Source: Vandiemenella viatica (taxonomy: Eukaryota; Arthropoda; Insecta; Orthoptera; Morabidae). From it: a stretch of 64,000 nt of DNA. Positions 45,480 to 59,194 of the stretch are shown piece after piece; positions within the stretch are counted from its first letter, which is position 1; each line of letters starts with the position of its first letter. Under the pieces are notes generated by a model, which searched no databases, had not been told where the DNA came from, and worked only from the letters and a program-made list of their open reading frames with translations. Where the stretch lies: positions 242,303,539 through 242,367,538 of the forward strand of contig JARYHS010013630.1 in NCBI GenBank assembly GCA_031002005.1, in the 5' to 3' direction. The position numbers were made by a program, and so were the translations under genes.

Positions 45480-47345
45480 GCTCGGCTACATTTAGTCTTG
45501 AGACAATAAGCATGAAAAACCCCTTCCAGGCTGTTGGGTAGTTTTTCGGTATTTTTTGCGTTATAACGGAGCAAAAAGATGGATCAGCTTTAGACACAAC
45601 AGCTAGCTCTAACTTCACTTATCAACGTATTCATTATAATTTATGTTACCAATTGAGAACGTAATTATAAGAAAAAAAATAGTAAAATTTTGATATTAGA
45701 CCATGGCAGTAAAATTCTCGTCATGAATTTGAGGTAGCACAAAAGTTAATGGAAGTCACTTTATTATGAAAGAAGTTGTCGTGATCAGGTAACATATTAA
45801 ATGCACAACTATTTCGGGCGGCAACTTCCATCTCTAGAACCATGGAGCAGCCAAATAAAGCCTGCTAATATGCGCTTATAGTGTAGGATCTTAGAAAGTG
45901 ATTTTTTCATTAATGTTTGGATTTCATGAATGATTTCACAACAATCTATTTAAAGGCTTTCAAGAAAATCCTTATAATTTGGAATTTTATGTTGCAGATG
46001 TGTCGATACAGTACCTGGGAACCTGTCAGCTGGGGAAGAAATGAAGAGAAGACAATGGAAATTTACTCTTCACACTTGGATAGTCCCCGCCGCAGCGTTG
46101 AAGACATGTTACTTGTTAGAAAAATAAATTTCTGTAAAAAAAAAAAAAATGTGTGTCTGGCGGTTGTGGGTCGGTGGGCGGACCCCAGATTGCTTTAATG
46201 TGTATATACTCTGCGGTCCAAGTGTCAAATAAATAAATAAAATAAGTGTTAAAATAATCATTTACATCTCAAAGCTTCTTTAACTCTTCCTACGGAAAAT
46301 ACAGATTCATGCTTTAGAATAAATCATCGGTTTATATTCATACGTAATGCTGATCGATATAAAAGTTGTGCCTCATTTTTATTTTATTCAATACAAAATC
46401 TCATTGAAATCAGAGCAGAGGTGTATTAAAATAAAAATCCTTCACATAACAATAATACAATAATTTCCAGTAGTTCGCACTAATCGAATCTTTATTTTAT
46501 CTAAATATGTTTTTCTTTATGAGTTTATTGTATGTTTTCGAAGAACGGTTCCGTTTGCTGATTTGCGATTCTGTAGATTCCGTTTTATAAGAGTATGGTG
46601 ATACCCGGAATATGAAATAATTTGTCAAAAATATTGCTGTTAATAAGTTAAACAAAACTATGTAACTTAATCTGTGAAATTTAATGAATTTGATTACCGG
46701 AGATTACTGAAGTTTACATTTGTAGGAACCCACAAACTGCTTCACAAAATCTTTACCTCTCTGTGTTTCAATAAAACACAGAGGTAATTATCATGTGCAT
46801 TTCCGGTTTAGAATCTTCAGAATCTAAATTTCTGAGATAGGTTTAAAATCTTCCATGTAGCGTCTGGTAGTTCTTCCTCTACGAGGCTCATATTTATTCA
46901 CCTCAAGGTATTTGGCTCTGTTAAAATTGTAAAATATTTTCAGCGAGTCTGAAGGGTTTTTATCACTTATTTCTGGTACCCATAACTCTTCTCTGCCTGT
47001 TCCCAATATTTTTCCAAACAGTTTTGTGATACTATTGTGACTATATTGTTTAAAGCTTGCTCAGTATCTGCAATAGCTGGTCGGAATCTGTATAGATGGC
47101 AAGTATGACATGACTTCGTCTCTCATTATAGTTAGTGTATCACTAGCGCGGAATCTGATAATTATAATTACCACGGTAAATTTTTACAATAACTACTATC
47201 GTCTTGCCGGAACGTAGCGTCGCCCCGGTCATATACCTTCTAGTGTCGGGAATGCGGAGCTCTAGCTCTATGAATCCTACGGAAGCGCAAGAGCCGTAAG
47301 ACGTCCGTGACCTATACCTTTACTATCATCTTTCTTACACTGTTG
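45480..47345. other. No supported gene; possible retrocopy tail at 46,123-46,149
   Basis: A splice-acceptor-like 'ttatgttgcag' ends at 45,997. AATAAA at 46,123-46,128 is followed, 7 bases later, by 14 A (46,136-46,149), as in a reverse-transcribed poly(A) end. The open frame around it (45,917-46,198) has no recognised domain. Confidence 0.4.
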
Positions 47346-47349
47346 TACC

Positions 47350-47595
47350 CCCAGATTTTTTTGCTTATGACTTTACGCCTCATCGACGTCGAGGACATTA
47401 AAGATGGGAAAGGACTGAAGGAAAGGGAGGAATTTGACCCTGGCCTTTTTGAAGGAACAATCGCGGCATTCGCCTGAAGTGATTCCGGCAAACTGTTGAA
47501 AACCGAAATCTGGATGGTCAGACGGGGATTCTAATTACCGTGCTCCCGAAAGCGAGGCCAGAGCGTCGCCGCATTGCTATTTTCTTCAGGTGTTT
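47350..47595 (-). repeat. SINE family A, divergent, reverse strand
   Basis: Reverse-strand motifs are the tail opposite 'gactttacgcctcatcgacg', the body opposite 'ggcctttttgaaggaac', and the head opposite 'gtgctcccgaaagcgaggcc'. It belongs to the subgroup ending in 'gcgtaaagcca' seen at 26,325 and 33,598. Confidence 0.72.
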
Positions 47596-47599
47596 AAAC

Positions 47600-49528
47600 C
47601 ATTTGTATTGGTCTGTTCACCGACAACTATATAGCTCAATAACTGTCGGTTGGAAAATTTATGCAATGCTTTGACGCATGAGGAAGGCGGCAGAGCTAGT
47701 CGTCGAAATATTGAGTTTTTCCATCACAATATGACAGTACAACCGTGAATATTTCATTGCAGTCATACGCTATGGAAATCTCCTTTCTTACAACCTTATT
47801 ACTAATTTTTTCATTGATATTTTGCAGCTTGTCAACAGTGAGGTGACGATCATGGACCAAAAAAAAATAATTGAAATCGTCCGTGGTATTTCCAAGAAAC
47901 CACTCCAGGCTTTAGCGAGGAGCAAAATCTGGACTACTGCTCGAATATCGGGTCCCAACGTTACCACTCGCTATAACATGCTTCGCTTGCTAAGTGAAAT
48001 ATTCGATGGTCATTCCATAAGACATACCAACCATGTAACTACTTCCGAAATGTGAGGACACTGGATGTATGGTACGTATGTTTGGAAGCATGAGGAATGT
48101 GTTTTCAGTGTTGTCCGAAGATGAGTCAGCAACTATCGATCGAGACCAACCAAAAGTTTGTTTCCTTGCAGCGTAAGGTTCACTGTAACGCGCAGAAACA
48201 AGAAGGAACTGTAATGACAGCAAAAGCCCTCAAAACAGTCGCCCAGCTCATACACAGCTCTCTTACGTTACTGCGATCGTTTTGCACATTGCACTACAAG
48301 AAGACAGTTATTTATATTTGCGTTATTTTTCGTTTATCTGAACCAAAAACAGGTTGCCTGTCTTTCACTTTATTATATGATTAACGTGTAATTAATGCTG
48401 CACGGACGAACAGATAAACTATCAAAGAAATACTAACTGGGTAGAAAAAAAGCAGAGAATTATCCCTGCTTTTTCCTCTTTCTTGGATTTCCTCCTCTCC
48501 TAAATTTTGGTTATATGCGAATGTTTTAAAAACGCTTGAGAGCATAGGTAATTTCTACACCTACTTGAAACTGACACTAATTTGGAAGATTTTATGGTTT
48601 TTGATGACCCAAAGGTACACTTCAAGCAGTTTGTATGTGTATATGTATTAAGATATAAGACATATAATTCGTGACTGATACACAAAGTGGATATAGTTTG
48701 TACAATTTAAACATACATTTATACAGGGCTAATCGAGGTAAACATTCTGACACCTACTCTGACATTAGTATTCTTTCTCCTTATCATCATCACCATAGCG
48801 CCAGACAATGTTAAATCGATAGATTCTGTTTCCAAATACTGGAATTAATGGACTATTTTATTTCTTGGAATGTCGTTATCACACTGAAACACAATGTAAG
48901 ATATCACAAATGTGACATAAGATATTACTTCGTATAATTTCATTGAAATTATTGGTTTTTTGCTTGATCACTGCACGAACATAGAAAAAAAAATCAAATA
49001 ATTTACGGTTTTGATCGGTTTTTCATTAATGAAATGGGATACTAATAGGGATAAACAGTATCTTACATGTTAACTGATGACATAAGATATCACTATGCAT
49101 AGTTTCGCTCAAATCCATTCGTTAGGTTTTGATTGAGGCGCACTCAAACACAAAAATTCCAAAACTTACGTTTTGGGGCTCTGTATCTATGGTTCTGGTT
49201 AAATATATTCTTTAAGTTCCCGATGAAATAAGCATTCGCTATGTGAAGATTCGAAAAAAAAAGTTCATTTATTTTTGCGTGATGCGCAGGCAGACAAAAA
49301 AAAGTTTCAGAATTTACGGTTTTAAAATTTGGAACTTTTTAAAAGTATCCTATATACGTACCTATCACACAAAATACTACTACGTACATATTCGTTAAAA
49401 ACTGTCCATTAAGCGCGAACAAATAAATGTTAATACAAAAATTTCAAATTTTACGGTAGAACACACTACAATTATTCTCCTGAAGTACCTAAATTTCGTG
49501 TACAAACGCTGTACAGTTTTATCATATA
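47600..49528. other. No gene recognised
   Basis: Short open frames at 47,822-48,055 and 48,097-48,384 have no recognised family. The part from 48,900 has repeated phrases such as 'acataagatatcac' and 'aatttacggttt', suggesting an old decayed internal repeat. Confidence 0.4.
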
Positions 49529-49784
49529 GTGTAGAGCAGTGATGTCAAAGATACGGCCCGCGGGCCGCATCCGGCCCCCGGGCCCTATCAATACGGCCTG
49601 CGATCGCAATGTGACACAGAAAGAAGAATCATGTTTTTTAAAGCTTTTAGACTTCACTCGATTCCTCTACGGAAGTTTTAAAATGCGCACACTACATTTA
49701 TAAATAATTTCAAGGGCAGCGCGTGCCTAGACAAGTGAGAGAGTTAGACAGTAACGCCATCTCTTAGCAACAAGCGGAATCTTC

Positions 49785-50085
49785 CACGCGCTTCGAGTCT
49801 AGACTAAAACCTTACGTCATGCGGTTGATGGATTCGCCGATGTGCCCATCTTGTAATTCTGTAGAGGATATTTATCACTTCATGCTGAGCTGCAAGCAAC
49901 ATCAATCAGCGAGGAAACAACTGCTAGAAGATGGTCTGAATATAACTGATATAGCTTCTCTGATGCAATCTCTCTCAGTTCCGAGCAAGAAATCGGTCAA
50001 CATAATTTCCCTGTATGTTAAATATACTAAAGGTGTAATTTAAAATTCACTCGAACATATTGTATGATTTCATTGGCTCTATTAG
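49785..50085 (+). pseudogene. LINE C-terminal fragment nested in hAT 2 (probable)
   Basis: An open stretch 49,819-50,043 has MCPSCNSVEDIYHFMLSCKQ, a C-x2-C-x7-H-x4-C knuckle of the kind found at the end of some non-LTR reverse transcriptases. It interrupts the hAT sequence between the 5' terminus and the BED finger. The borders are approximate. Confidence 0.55.
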
Positions 50086-50109
50086 TCTAAATGGGAAATT
50101 GCATATTTT

Positions 50110-51730
50110 TTGATAAAATGGAAAGGTAAACCACTGTGTTTGATTTGCAATCAAACAGTTTCTGTTTGTAAGGAGTTTAACTTGAAGAAACACTATGATA
50201 CGAATCATAAATCAAAATTCGATTGTTACACTGAAAAAAATAAGAATGGACACATAGTCATCTTTAAAATCTAAACTTCAAGGTCAACAATCGATGTTTA
50301 CTAAAGCTAATACTGAGAGCGAAGATGCCCTGAAATCAAGTTTTATTATTGCATTAGAAATCGCGAAGAGATCAAAACCTTTCACTGATGGTTTATTAAA
50401 GACTGTATGTTTAAAGTTGCAGATGTTTCATTTACATCTGAAAAGTTAATAATTCAAAATATTTCGCAATCAAGAAACACTGTTGCTTCAAGAATAAATG
50501 ATTTATCTCCAAATTCGGTTCTTCAATAAAAGGAGAAAATTAAGGAATTTACAAACTTTTCACTGGCTGTTGAGGAGAGCACTGATACTGTTGATACAGC
50601 TCAACTTGCTGTTTTTATACGAGGTATTAACAGTAACTTTGAAATAACTGAAGAACTATTAAAGTGAGTTCCATTGACATGTACTACATCAGCAACTGAT
50701 ATTTATTCTGCAATTGAGCATTGGATAGCAGAATATGAACTCGACTGGAATATACTTAGTAGCACAACTACGGATGGCGCTCCTGTTATGGCTGGCAAAC
50801 ATTCGGGCGTTGTAACTAAATTAAAATAGAAAACATAATTTTGTGGGATTTCACTGTATAATTCATCAGAAATAATTGGCATCCAATCATTTAAAAATGG
50901 ACCATGTCATGCAACCTATAATGAAAATAGTAAATTTTATAAGGAGCAGAGGACTAAATCACCGACAGTTCAGGCAGTTTTTACAAGATTTGGACGAAAT
51001 TCTGTAATTCATATTTCACCGAAGTTCGTTGACCCAGTGGAGGAGTATTTTTAGAAAGATTTTTTGTGTTACGTGACCCTATTCAAGCTTTCATGTTAGA
51101 GAAAGGCAACCCAATTGATTATGACGACTGGTGGGTTGATTGTGCCTTTTTAGTAAATATGAATAAACACTTAACTGATCTGAATGTAAAGTTACAGGGT
51201 AAAAATCTGATTGTCACTCAAATGTATTCATGTATTCAAGAATTTGAAACAAAGTTGAGCTGTGGGAAAATCAGGTAAAAAATCGAACTTTGGATCATTT
51301 CCCTCATCTAAAATCATTTGGCACAGCGAACCAAAAAAAAAAATTGGATCAATATTTTCAACTTCTGCAAAATCTGATCACGGAATTCAACAATCGTTTT
51401 GAAAACTTCTACAAAATGAATGAAATGGAATTCCCAATTTCCAACAATCCATTCAATTTTGAAGCTTCACAGGCACCGGTTCATTTGCAAATGGAGTTGA
51501 TAGATCTTCAATCGGACACTATTTTGAAAGAAAAATTTAAAGAGGTTAATGCTCTTACATTTTATACACAATATTTCAAGAGTTTGGATAACTACCCGGA
51601 ATTAAAAAAGCATGCAGCACGCATTCTGAGCATGTTTGGTAGCACCTATTTATGTAAGCAGATGTTTTCCGTCATGAAAATAAATAAGAAGAAACATCGC
51701 ACAAGACTTACGAATGAACATCTCCAATGA
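50110..51730 (+). pseudogene. hAT transposase of element 2, broken
   Basis: A BED-finger remnant (about 50,120-50,225: GKPLCLICNQT, 'NLKKHYDTNHKSKF') is followed by FSLAVEESTDTVDTAQLAVF (near 50,565), TTTDGAPVMAGKHSG (near 50,765) and a broken middle. Then come open segments 51,066-51,278 and 51,290-51,730 with 'FPHLKSF' and the dimerisation motif FGSTYLCKQMFSVM...RTRLTNEHL. Stops and frameshifts occur throughout. It has the same domain order as the transposase in hAT 1, a GTF2IRD2/ZBED-like type. Confidence 0.88.
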
Positions 51731-52004
51731 ATTCTTAAAATAATTACAACAAATATGATACCTGAAATTAATGAGCTTGTCAAAAACAAGAGAGATCAGG
51801 TATCTGGATCCTCGAGCTCAAAATAATTACCCTCTTTCATAACTTTGATATGATTTTTAACAACCGTATATTATATACTATACAATTAAATAAATAAAAT
51901 GTTATAATAATTCAGTACATTTGAATCTGGCCCGCCTACACATTCTTAATTTAATATATGGCCATCTGCAAAATTGAGTTTGACCCCTATGGTGTAGAGC
52001 TTAG

Positions 52005-52790
52005 TTGTGAACAATTCTGTTATCATGCTAGCTTTAGACGCGAAGAAAAATTTGAAAAATTATTTCTTCTTTCTGAAATGATATTCTCTTTTAGCGCAGA
52101 ATTCTGTTCATTTTGTTTGTACGTTATTTTTTTCTTCAAAAGGTATAGTGTTAGGGCGATGCTCAGGAGGAAATTAATGTTGTTCCTTTCTAACCTCCAT
52201 AATCATTTACGTTCATTCGGGGAATTGTTAAGGTAGAGGACCTTGAACTCTGAAAAAATCACAACTTTAATTATTTTATTCGAAAAAAATTTAGTCAGTT
52301 GCTAATTACGGAAGTATACCCTACCATATTATTGAACAATTAAGCCCAAATTTTCTTTCATAATGACTAAAGAAAAAGAATAACCGACATTCTGTTGTGA
52401 CAGCTCTGGACGAGCGACTTTGTCGTCGTCGCCTGTCCTGTCCTTTATTTAAAAAAAAAAAAAAAAAAAATGTTTCAATGCATGTTTGTCTGTTTACATA
52501 CTGGTTAGAGTAATAACAAACAGGTTTGTATTATAATTCACGTATTGGTCTGGATTAATCAATCGGGGTTTGGTTTTTATCTGAATCTTAAAATCTGTTA
52601 TTTATTATTTAAAGCTATAATTCATTGAATATCTGACAAAAGTTCACAACAAACCGCAGCGGCATGTACTTTAAGCATATAAAAGGCAATGGTAAGTTTA
52701 GGACAATTGAGATTTCTTTTTCTTTCCCAAAATTGCTGCTGTACTACTCGATGATTCATGTATAGGGGATATGATTAAATTAAATTAAAT
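52005..52790. other. No gene recognised; poly-A run near 52,449-52,470
   Basis: AT-rich sequence with one A-run. No coding region is supported. Confidence 0.5.
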
Positions 52791-52794
52791 TACA

Positions 52795-53805
52795 ATGGAG
52801 CGCATGCTCCGGTGGCAATTTTCCTAAACACCCATCTTCCGCCCTTTCTGCATCCACCTACATTTACCCTTTACAAATATTAACTTTAAATTCTTTCAAC
52901 GTTTTTGGCAAATTGTTCATTATATTTCTCTCGGTAACTTATTCCAATCCCTGACACCCTTACCTAAAAAAGAGAATCTTCCCACACCCTCGTGCCTGAA
53001 ATCGAGCGCCAGCTTGTGGTCATGGTCATCTTTTCCCTTCCATGCATTACTTTCAATTCTTACAACAATATCTTTCCATGCCTCATCACCAATATACGCC
53101 TTGTACACTCCCATGACCCTCTTCACCGCCCTTATGTCTTCCAATGATTCTCATTCCAGCTCTTTTATCATAGCTATTACTGATTGCGTTCTCTTCTCCA
53201 ACTCCTGTATTTGATACTCAAAATGTGGGTCCCATACACTACCCTATTCGAGCAATGGTCTGACCAAAGTTTTGTAACCCAATTCCCTTACTTCTCTCGT
53301 ACATCCCATCACTCTCTCCAATAAATGCAGAATTTTGAAACCTTTTCCTACTACCTGTCCAATGTGATCCCAGTTAAGCTTGTTCTCAAATGTAAAACCA
53401 AGATATTTACATTTCAAGTCTTCAATGAGCAATTCTTTCCCCACCTTATAACCATAATAAATCTTTAGTTTTTTTATTTGTGTATCTAAAAGGCTGACTC
53501 TTCTTTGCATTTATCTTCATCCCATGTTTACCAACCCAACTAGATATCCTGTCCTGATCACCCTGCAACTGTTTACAATCCTCAATCGTTTTGATCATTT
53601 TATATAGCATTATGTCATCTGCAAACAATCTAATTTCAGATAGTAAACAATCAACACAATTATTCATTAGGATAATAAATAGCAATAGTCGCAATACGCT
53701 ACCCTGTGGCACTCCCATTTTTACTTCCACTTCTACCCTAACTTTCTGTTTTCTACCTTTCAAAAATTATTCTATCCAACAAATCAGCACATTACATCTA
53801 TAGGG
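52795..53805 (-). pseudogene. CR1-like LINE, 5'-truncated, broken
   Basis: From 53,763 the reverse strand reads KMGVPQGSVLRLLLFIILMN, the catalytic EIRLFADDIMLYK, 'HGMKINAKKSQPFRYTNKKT', then in another frame YLGFTFENKLNWDHIGQVV and LGYKTLVRPLLE (53,510-53,244). It ends with LEDIRAVKRVMGVYKAYIGD and LGKGVRDWNKLPREI (53,144-52,920). One frameshift and stops break it. It is related to the fragment at 41,600-42,030. Confidence 0.87.
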
Positions 53806-53809
53806 AAAC

Positions 53810-55043
53810 GTCTTAAAAATAAGGTGACGTGGTTTTGTCATTTACAGATTATTTGTGAGTTATTAAAGTTGCTATCTAAGGTTACCCTTATTTGCAGTGC
53901 AGACTTTGTAAATTAAGATAATTAATTGTACTGGCCTAATAAATGAATGAATATGGAATTAATACAATCTCAGGAAATTTATCTTATCTCAAAAAACATA
54001 AAACGAGTGATTTTATTAATTATAATGAAGTAAATTTACAACAAATCACAAACATATTTAAATTAAAGAACACGAGAATCTGGTTTCAATTTTCATTGGA
54101 GGCTCTTTTCGTCGTGTACGTTCACATATCGACGGGGATCGTATTTCGGGCAGGTGGATGGAAAATTGTTGTGTGACTGCGAGAAAAACAGCTGGCTGCC
54201 GGCTGTGGCGGATGAAGGTCCTATTGCATATAGTGGGGTCCCCCGCAGCAAAGGTGGAATTATTTTGTGTCACTTGGATTTCGCTTCAGTGAATGTCCCC
54301 GACTGGCTGCTCTGCAATGTCTTCAACTGCCAAGAGGTTGTGCCAGAGGAGAATCGAGACGCAATACATGCTGAATCTCCACCGTGATCTAACTCTCTTC
54401 CTGCTTGAGGATAGAACTTGACCGACTGTGCAATCACGAAGAAAAACTGGCTTCATCGATTGGCTCACATGTAAAAGAAAACTATTATTTGTTACCTCGC
54501 ACAGAAATTACGTCCGTGTTTGGTTTTGATAGCGTACCGCTTTGTTGCGTTTTTCAGGTATCCATAAATAAAAAAAAGTTTCCCAGGAACGTGTTTTTAA
54601 GCAACTTCCTAGGTTATATCAAAAAGCGATGACAATATTTGCAGAACTTAATGGTCCCACGTGTTTGTCTGGGATAGGCCCAGTGCTAATTGACAATGTT
54701 TGTCACTGCAATCCGCCGAAAGCTTCTTTGTTGGATCCGACCTTTATTAAGCTGTAGAGTCACTCCCTCCATCCTTAGGATACGTCGCTTCACACTTCAT
54801 TAATTGTATGCTGAAATCCCCCTTTTTTATATGGTAATACTGTACTCGTAAAGTCTTGATTCCGGCAACAATCCAGGCTTTTCTATTTAAGACCACCACT
54901 TATGACGACACAGACAGGTACGTGTCACGATTGCGCTATCCGTTTAACAATTTCTCCCAATAAAAGTTTTAATACCAAAGTGAAACATTACAAAAACTTT
55001 CGTGGCAATCTGCTAGGTGGGAGTTGTCTGTTTGGTGATGGTG
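53810..55043. other. No gene recognised; GC-richer stretch 54,040-54,400
   Basis: A more GC-rich part has open frames in two directions (for example 54,154-54,387, with no ATG start). No domain or splice structure is recognised. Part of this stretch could belong to duplication copy B, because the start of copy A is outside the window. Confidence 0.4.
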
Positions 55044-55847
55044 CTGACTTCGGCGTTTCTCATCTTTGTTAGATATTCAGCGGTTATACATTTAATTCTG
55101 AATACGAAGATTAAAAGTGCCTTAAGGTCTGTTCAGCTCTGAAACGTTACACGGAGAACATATTATTCCTCTGATCATTACTAATGTTAGTAGTAGAAAA
55201 ACACGTGTCTGCAAATACATAGGAAACTACGCGAACTAAAACTCTTTTGCAGGACTTCAACACTATTTTTAAATCAAAACCCATTTTAATTTATGAAAGA
55301 GTTTTCTTCTTGGAATTTTTTAACTTCAGAAGAGTGAAAATGAAAAAGTTAATCACAATCATTGATGTGAGTGATTCTTTACTTTGAAAAGTAGTAATTA
55401 ACGAGCCTCTGGAAATTGCATTCATATATAGTAACTAATCTGGGATATTATGTACTTGTAGTCAAAGCTGGAAATTGATTATACCTTTTCGTGTTTGTTA
55501 AGAATTCATCAATACTATTCTCATTCGTGATTAAATCGAACATACTTAATCTAGTTAACAGCATATATCCCACTCCACTAAAAATCGTAGAATAGTGCAT
55601 ATGATGTAATTTGTTTTTTCATTCGCTTACGACTTTTGAACAGTTATAAAGGAGAGAAATTTATATTCTTTATACTTGCAGAAACAAAGTTCACATTTTG
55701 GTACAGAAAACCATTGGTGACTTTTGAATTAGTCAAATGTTTTTGATGAATTTAAGTTTATAAAAACGAATGTCGGCTCAAATACTAAACGTCTTATGTT
55801 CTGACAAAACCATTTTAATTTAAAACTCCAAGACCACAACCTGAATG

Positions 55848-56048
55848 TTGGTTGGATCCTCCCGAAGCCAGCGCCTTTCCCCTGGGAACTACAGCTCAGC
55901 GTGGAATCCGAACCACGGTGCTACCGGACGTTCCTCATACCAACAAATCACAGGCCGTAATAATTCCTAGCAACAGTAGGGTTCGAACACGGGACCTTGA
56001 ATTTAATCTGCGAGTGACTCATCCACGGAGCTACCAAACCACTCTTCC
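55848..56048 (-). repeat. SINE family C copy (as 805-1,004)
   Basis: It is the duplicate of the reverse-strand SINE in copy A, with the same boxes and a few substitutions. Confidence 0.6.
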
Positions 56049-57411
56049 TTTAAATTATGAAACGTGTATTTATACCACGGCTTTCCAACTCTTTGTTGAA
56101 TAAGAAGAGACATCGTGTATGAGGCGTTACCAATTTTCAGTTCTGACTGCCTTAACTTTAAATTGAACTCATCGATGCGTCATTGTGATACTGTGTAAGC
56201 TCCTTAGATAGCGATTCTCTTACCCAGTCTCTGACGCAGTCAGTAGTAAGTCGTGTCTCAATGATACTGAAAACCCAGTACCCTCATACAGAACAGAATG
56301 GTCATTTCATGTCATAGCGATCGAGAACGGTTTACCTCACAAGTAGACATTTAGAATGCTACAAGTTTTCTTACATATCGAAGAAAAATAAGGAAGAAGA
56401 TAGACGTTTCTGGGAAAAATAATTGAAAATTTCAGAAACCATTACAAAATTATTTTTTGAACTATTACCGTACACAAAATATCATCCAACATAGAAAATT
56501 ATTTCTTCTGTTATCAACAAATCCGTATAGTAATTTCAGAAAAGCTGTTACTATTAATTAGTATTCTCAGATAATTTGTTATCTTTCCACGTTAGTGATA
56601 TGTTAATAAATAGTCTCCATTTTGCGTGTAAAGAAGGATGGAAGCAATGACCTTATTTTTTATTGAATACACGTTCTCGTTAAACCCACGACAACCGGTC
56701 GTGCTTCGCTTTGTTCGTATATCACTTCAAGGAGGGGAGGGGGGAGAAATAAGGCTATCATTTTCATGAAATCCTCAGTTTGCATAATCTGCTAAGTTGC
56801 TCGAACAGAAAGCCATTCTAACTGGGACCTTGACGCATCGACACGATTATTCGGCGATGTTATTCGATTAAAGGAAATTGGCGTGAACGTTATTCTTCGT
56901 CGTCATTGTTCGTTATGTAATAAGATTTTCTTCCGGATGCCACGGATGGCTGGAAATGTAGGTGTGAGTTGAATCATATCCTGCGCGGCGTATTTTCGGT
57001 TGTCCCTTGAAATTGATGAGTCTGCCAGCCCCTTCTTAATAAAGATGAATGGTTGCTTCGATCCACTTCTGTCCACAACTTTCTGCTCATACGTCAACGC
57101 GACTGGCATGCTGAGCGAAACATAAAGTAGGCGGTGTGCTACTCTGGCTGTCTGTGATATTCTGACGCATGCTTCGCGCACAGCCGATTCACAAACGACG
57201 AGCACAACTCCCAATGCCTGTAGCAGTTGTTACAGGATGGAACTGCGTCCGCATAACGACTGTATCAGGTCATTTAATCTATGGAAGTTTGATAGTTTCC
57301 TTCGAAACTCATCATGTTACTTTAAAGATAACTGTTATAACCGGTGAGATACGATCCCAAAGAAAAATACAATTAGGAGTAACTCGTGTTACCCCAATCC
57401 TCTGTTGCTTA

Positions 57412-57759
57412 GGGAGCGTCCATAAACCACGTAGCTCCATTTTGGCCTCCTGTGAAACCCCCCCCCCCCCGTCCCCGTAGCACGTATCTTTTTGCCCTTT
57501 TGATTCCAGATAACATTTGGTACTATTTTCTCCAGTCAGATTATAGTAAATTACATACAGAGATAATTAACTGAGCGAAATAAATATCACATGCTGTTGT
57601 GTGTTCTATTCCTCATTTTAACTGTGAAAAATCTTATGAAAATAAAGCTACGTGGCCTGGCTCGAAAACTCCCCCTCCCACCTCTCACGTAGCTCAGCGT
57701 AGCTTTCCAGCCAAACCCTTCCCCCCCTGGACCGAGCCACGTAGTTTATGCACGCTCCC
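57412..57759. mobile_element. MITE with TTA target duplication (copy B)
   Basis: Same insertion as 2,388-2,734, with the same GGGAGCGTCCATAAAC terminus and TTA on both sides. C-runs differ in length between the copies. Confidence 0.75.
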
Positions 57760-58909
57760 TTAGTAAAATTTCAGTTTACATTTCATATCTTTATGTTACA
57801 AACATTCAGAATTGCGGTTAATATGGTGACAGTATTTTGTATTGTTATTAATATTCTATCTGTGCGAATCGTTATACGCTAGTTACATAAATTCTTTCCC
57901 TGTTGTCAGAAATAAACAGGAAACGGGCGCATTTACATATAAGGATACAAGACAATGCTTCACTACCTTTTACGAAAGATATCAGTTTACGGTTAAAAGA
58001 AAGATAAGGAGCTGATAAGAAGTTGCAACATGCATCACCTCTCGGTGCGATAAGGAGCTGATAGTTTGTTACCGAGAACACCACATCATCGTGCAAACAT
58101 CTAGAAAAAAATGAGGAATCCGCACATGTGACAGGCTAACACATCAAAAAACAGATGATGCTCTGAGAAGTTTAGCGATATCACTTATCTGCTATTACAG
58201 CTGAGGAATATGAAACCGTAGAAAACAAGTGGAATTAGATTAGAAAAGAAATTCAAAATACGGCGGAAGTCTTTGGAATAGCAAAGCTGGACAACAAAAG
58301 GAATACAGTTAGTTAGGCAAGATAAAGAAACATTACTACACGCATTGCCAAGATAAACGTTTAAAAGCAGGATTAATTGACAATTCGAAATTTAAAATCT
58401 TTTCTTTTCTTTCAGAGAGAACTAAAATCATTGACAGAGAAACTATACATTGGAAAAACTGTATAGAAATGTTACTGAAATTGACAGTCAGAAGTATATA
58501 ACAAGAAAGAAGGATGAGGTTGACCTAAAGTTAAGTGTAAACTTACACTATAGGAGATTTCAGGAAAGTGCTGAATCGTCTTGAAGAGATCATAAACCAG
58601 CTGAGCTCATTAAAAACTACGGAGATTAGATGCAGTGTGAAATTTACGAACGAATGAACAAAATCCGACGTACAGAAACGTACCTACGGATTCACAAAAA
58701 GCGTCGTTATATTAATACCAAACAAAGCAAATGCGCTTTTGTGTGAAGACTATCGGACTTTGACCTAAATATTTCATACGGCGAAAATAGTTAGATGAGT
58801 ATAAAACTTGCAGGAAGATCATTTTATGCATAAGAGAATCGAGTTTAACACTAAGAATGATAAAAAAGCAGACGATGAAGAACAAAATAAGATTTGTATT
58901 TGTTATCTT

Positions 58910-59100
58910 GGTTGTGCGGGTGGAACCGCGTCAATTTATCGAAGCCTAACGTTTCAGCCATCATTTTGTGGCTTTGTTCAGAGGACTGTCATGGCTGACG
59001 AGCGCATGAAATTTCTGCTAATTCCTGTTGTGGGATTAATATGGGTAGGGGTGCCTGTCACTCTTGCGTGTGACATCTGCCCCTTTTTCTTACATTTTTG
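58910..59100 (-). repeat. Penelope-like terminal sequence (copy B)
   Basis: Duplicate of 3,770-3,965 with the same 'ctctgaacaaagccac' and 'gctgaaacgtt' features on the reverse strand. Confidence 0.5.
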
Positions 59101-59194
59101 TTCTTATAGCTAATAACAATTTTGGGTTTAACATTACATTTATGCAAAGGGAATAAAAACATCTTAACATTTTTAGTCTTTCATTACAATTACA

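Larger units (their letters stand above)
49537..51991 (+). mobile_element. hAT transposon 2 (2,455 bp, inactive)
   Basis: The element starts CAGTGATGTCAAA and ends TTTGACCCCTATG (imperfect inverted repeats, 9 of 13). It is flanked by 8-bp target duplications GTGTAGAG at 49,529-49,536 and 51,992-51,999, close to the hAT preference nTCTAGAn. It shares with hAT 1 the subterminal palindrome CGGCCCGCGGGCCG (about 49,554-49,567). It contains a broken transposase and a nested LINE piece (about 49,785-50,085). A second 3' fragment of this family lies at 39,853-40,097. Confidence 0.92.

Noticed and set aside
54154..54387. 77-codon frame in a GC-richer stretch
   Set aside because: No ATG start, no recognised domain and no splice evidence.
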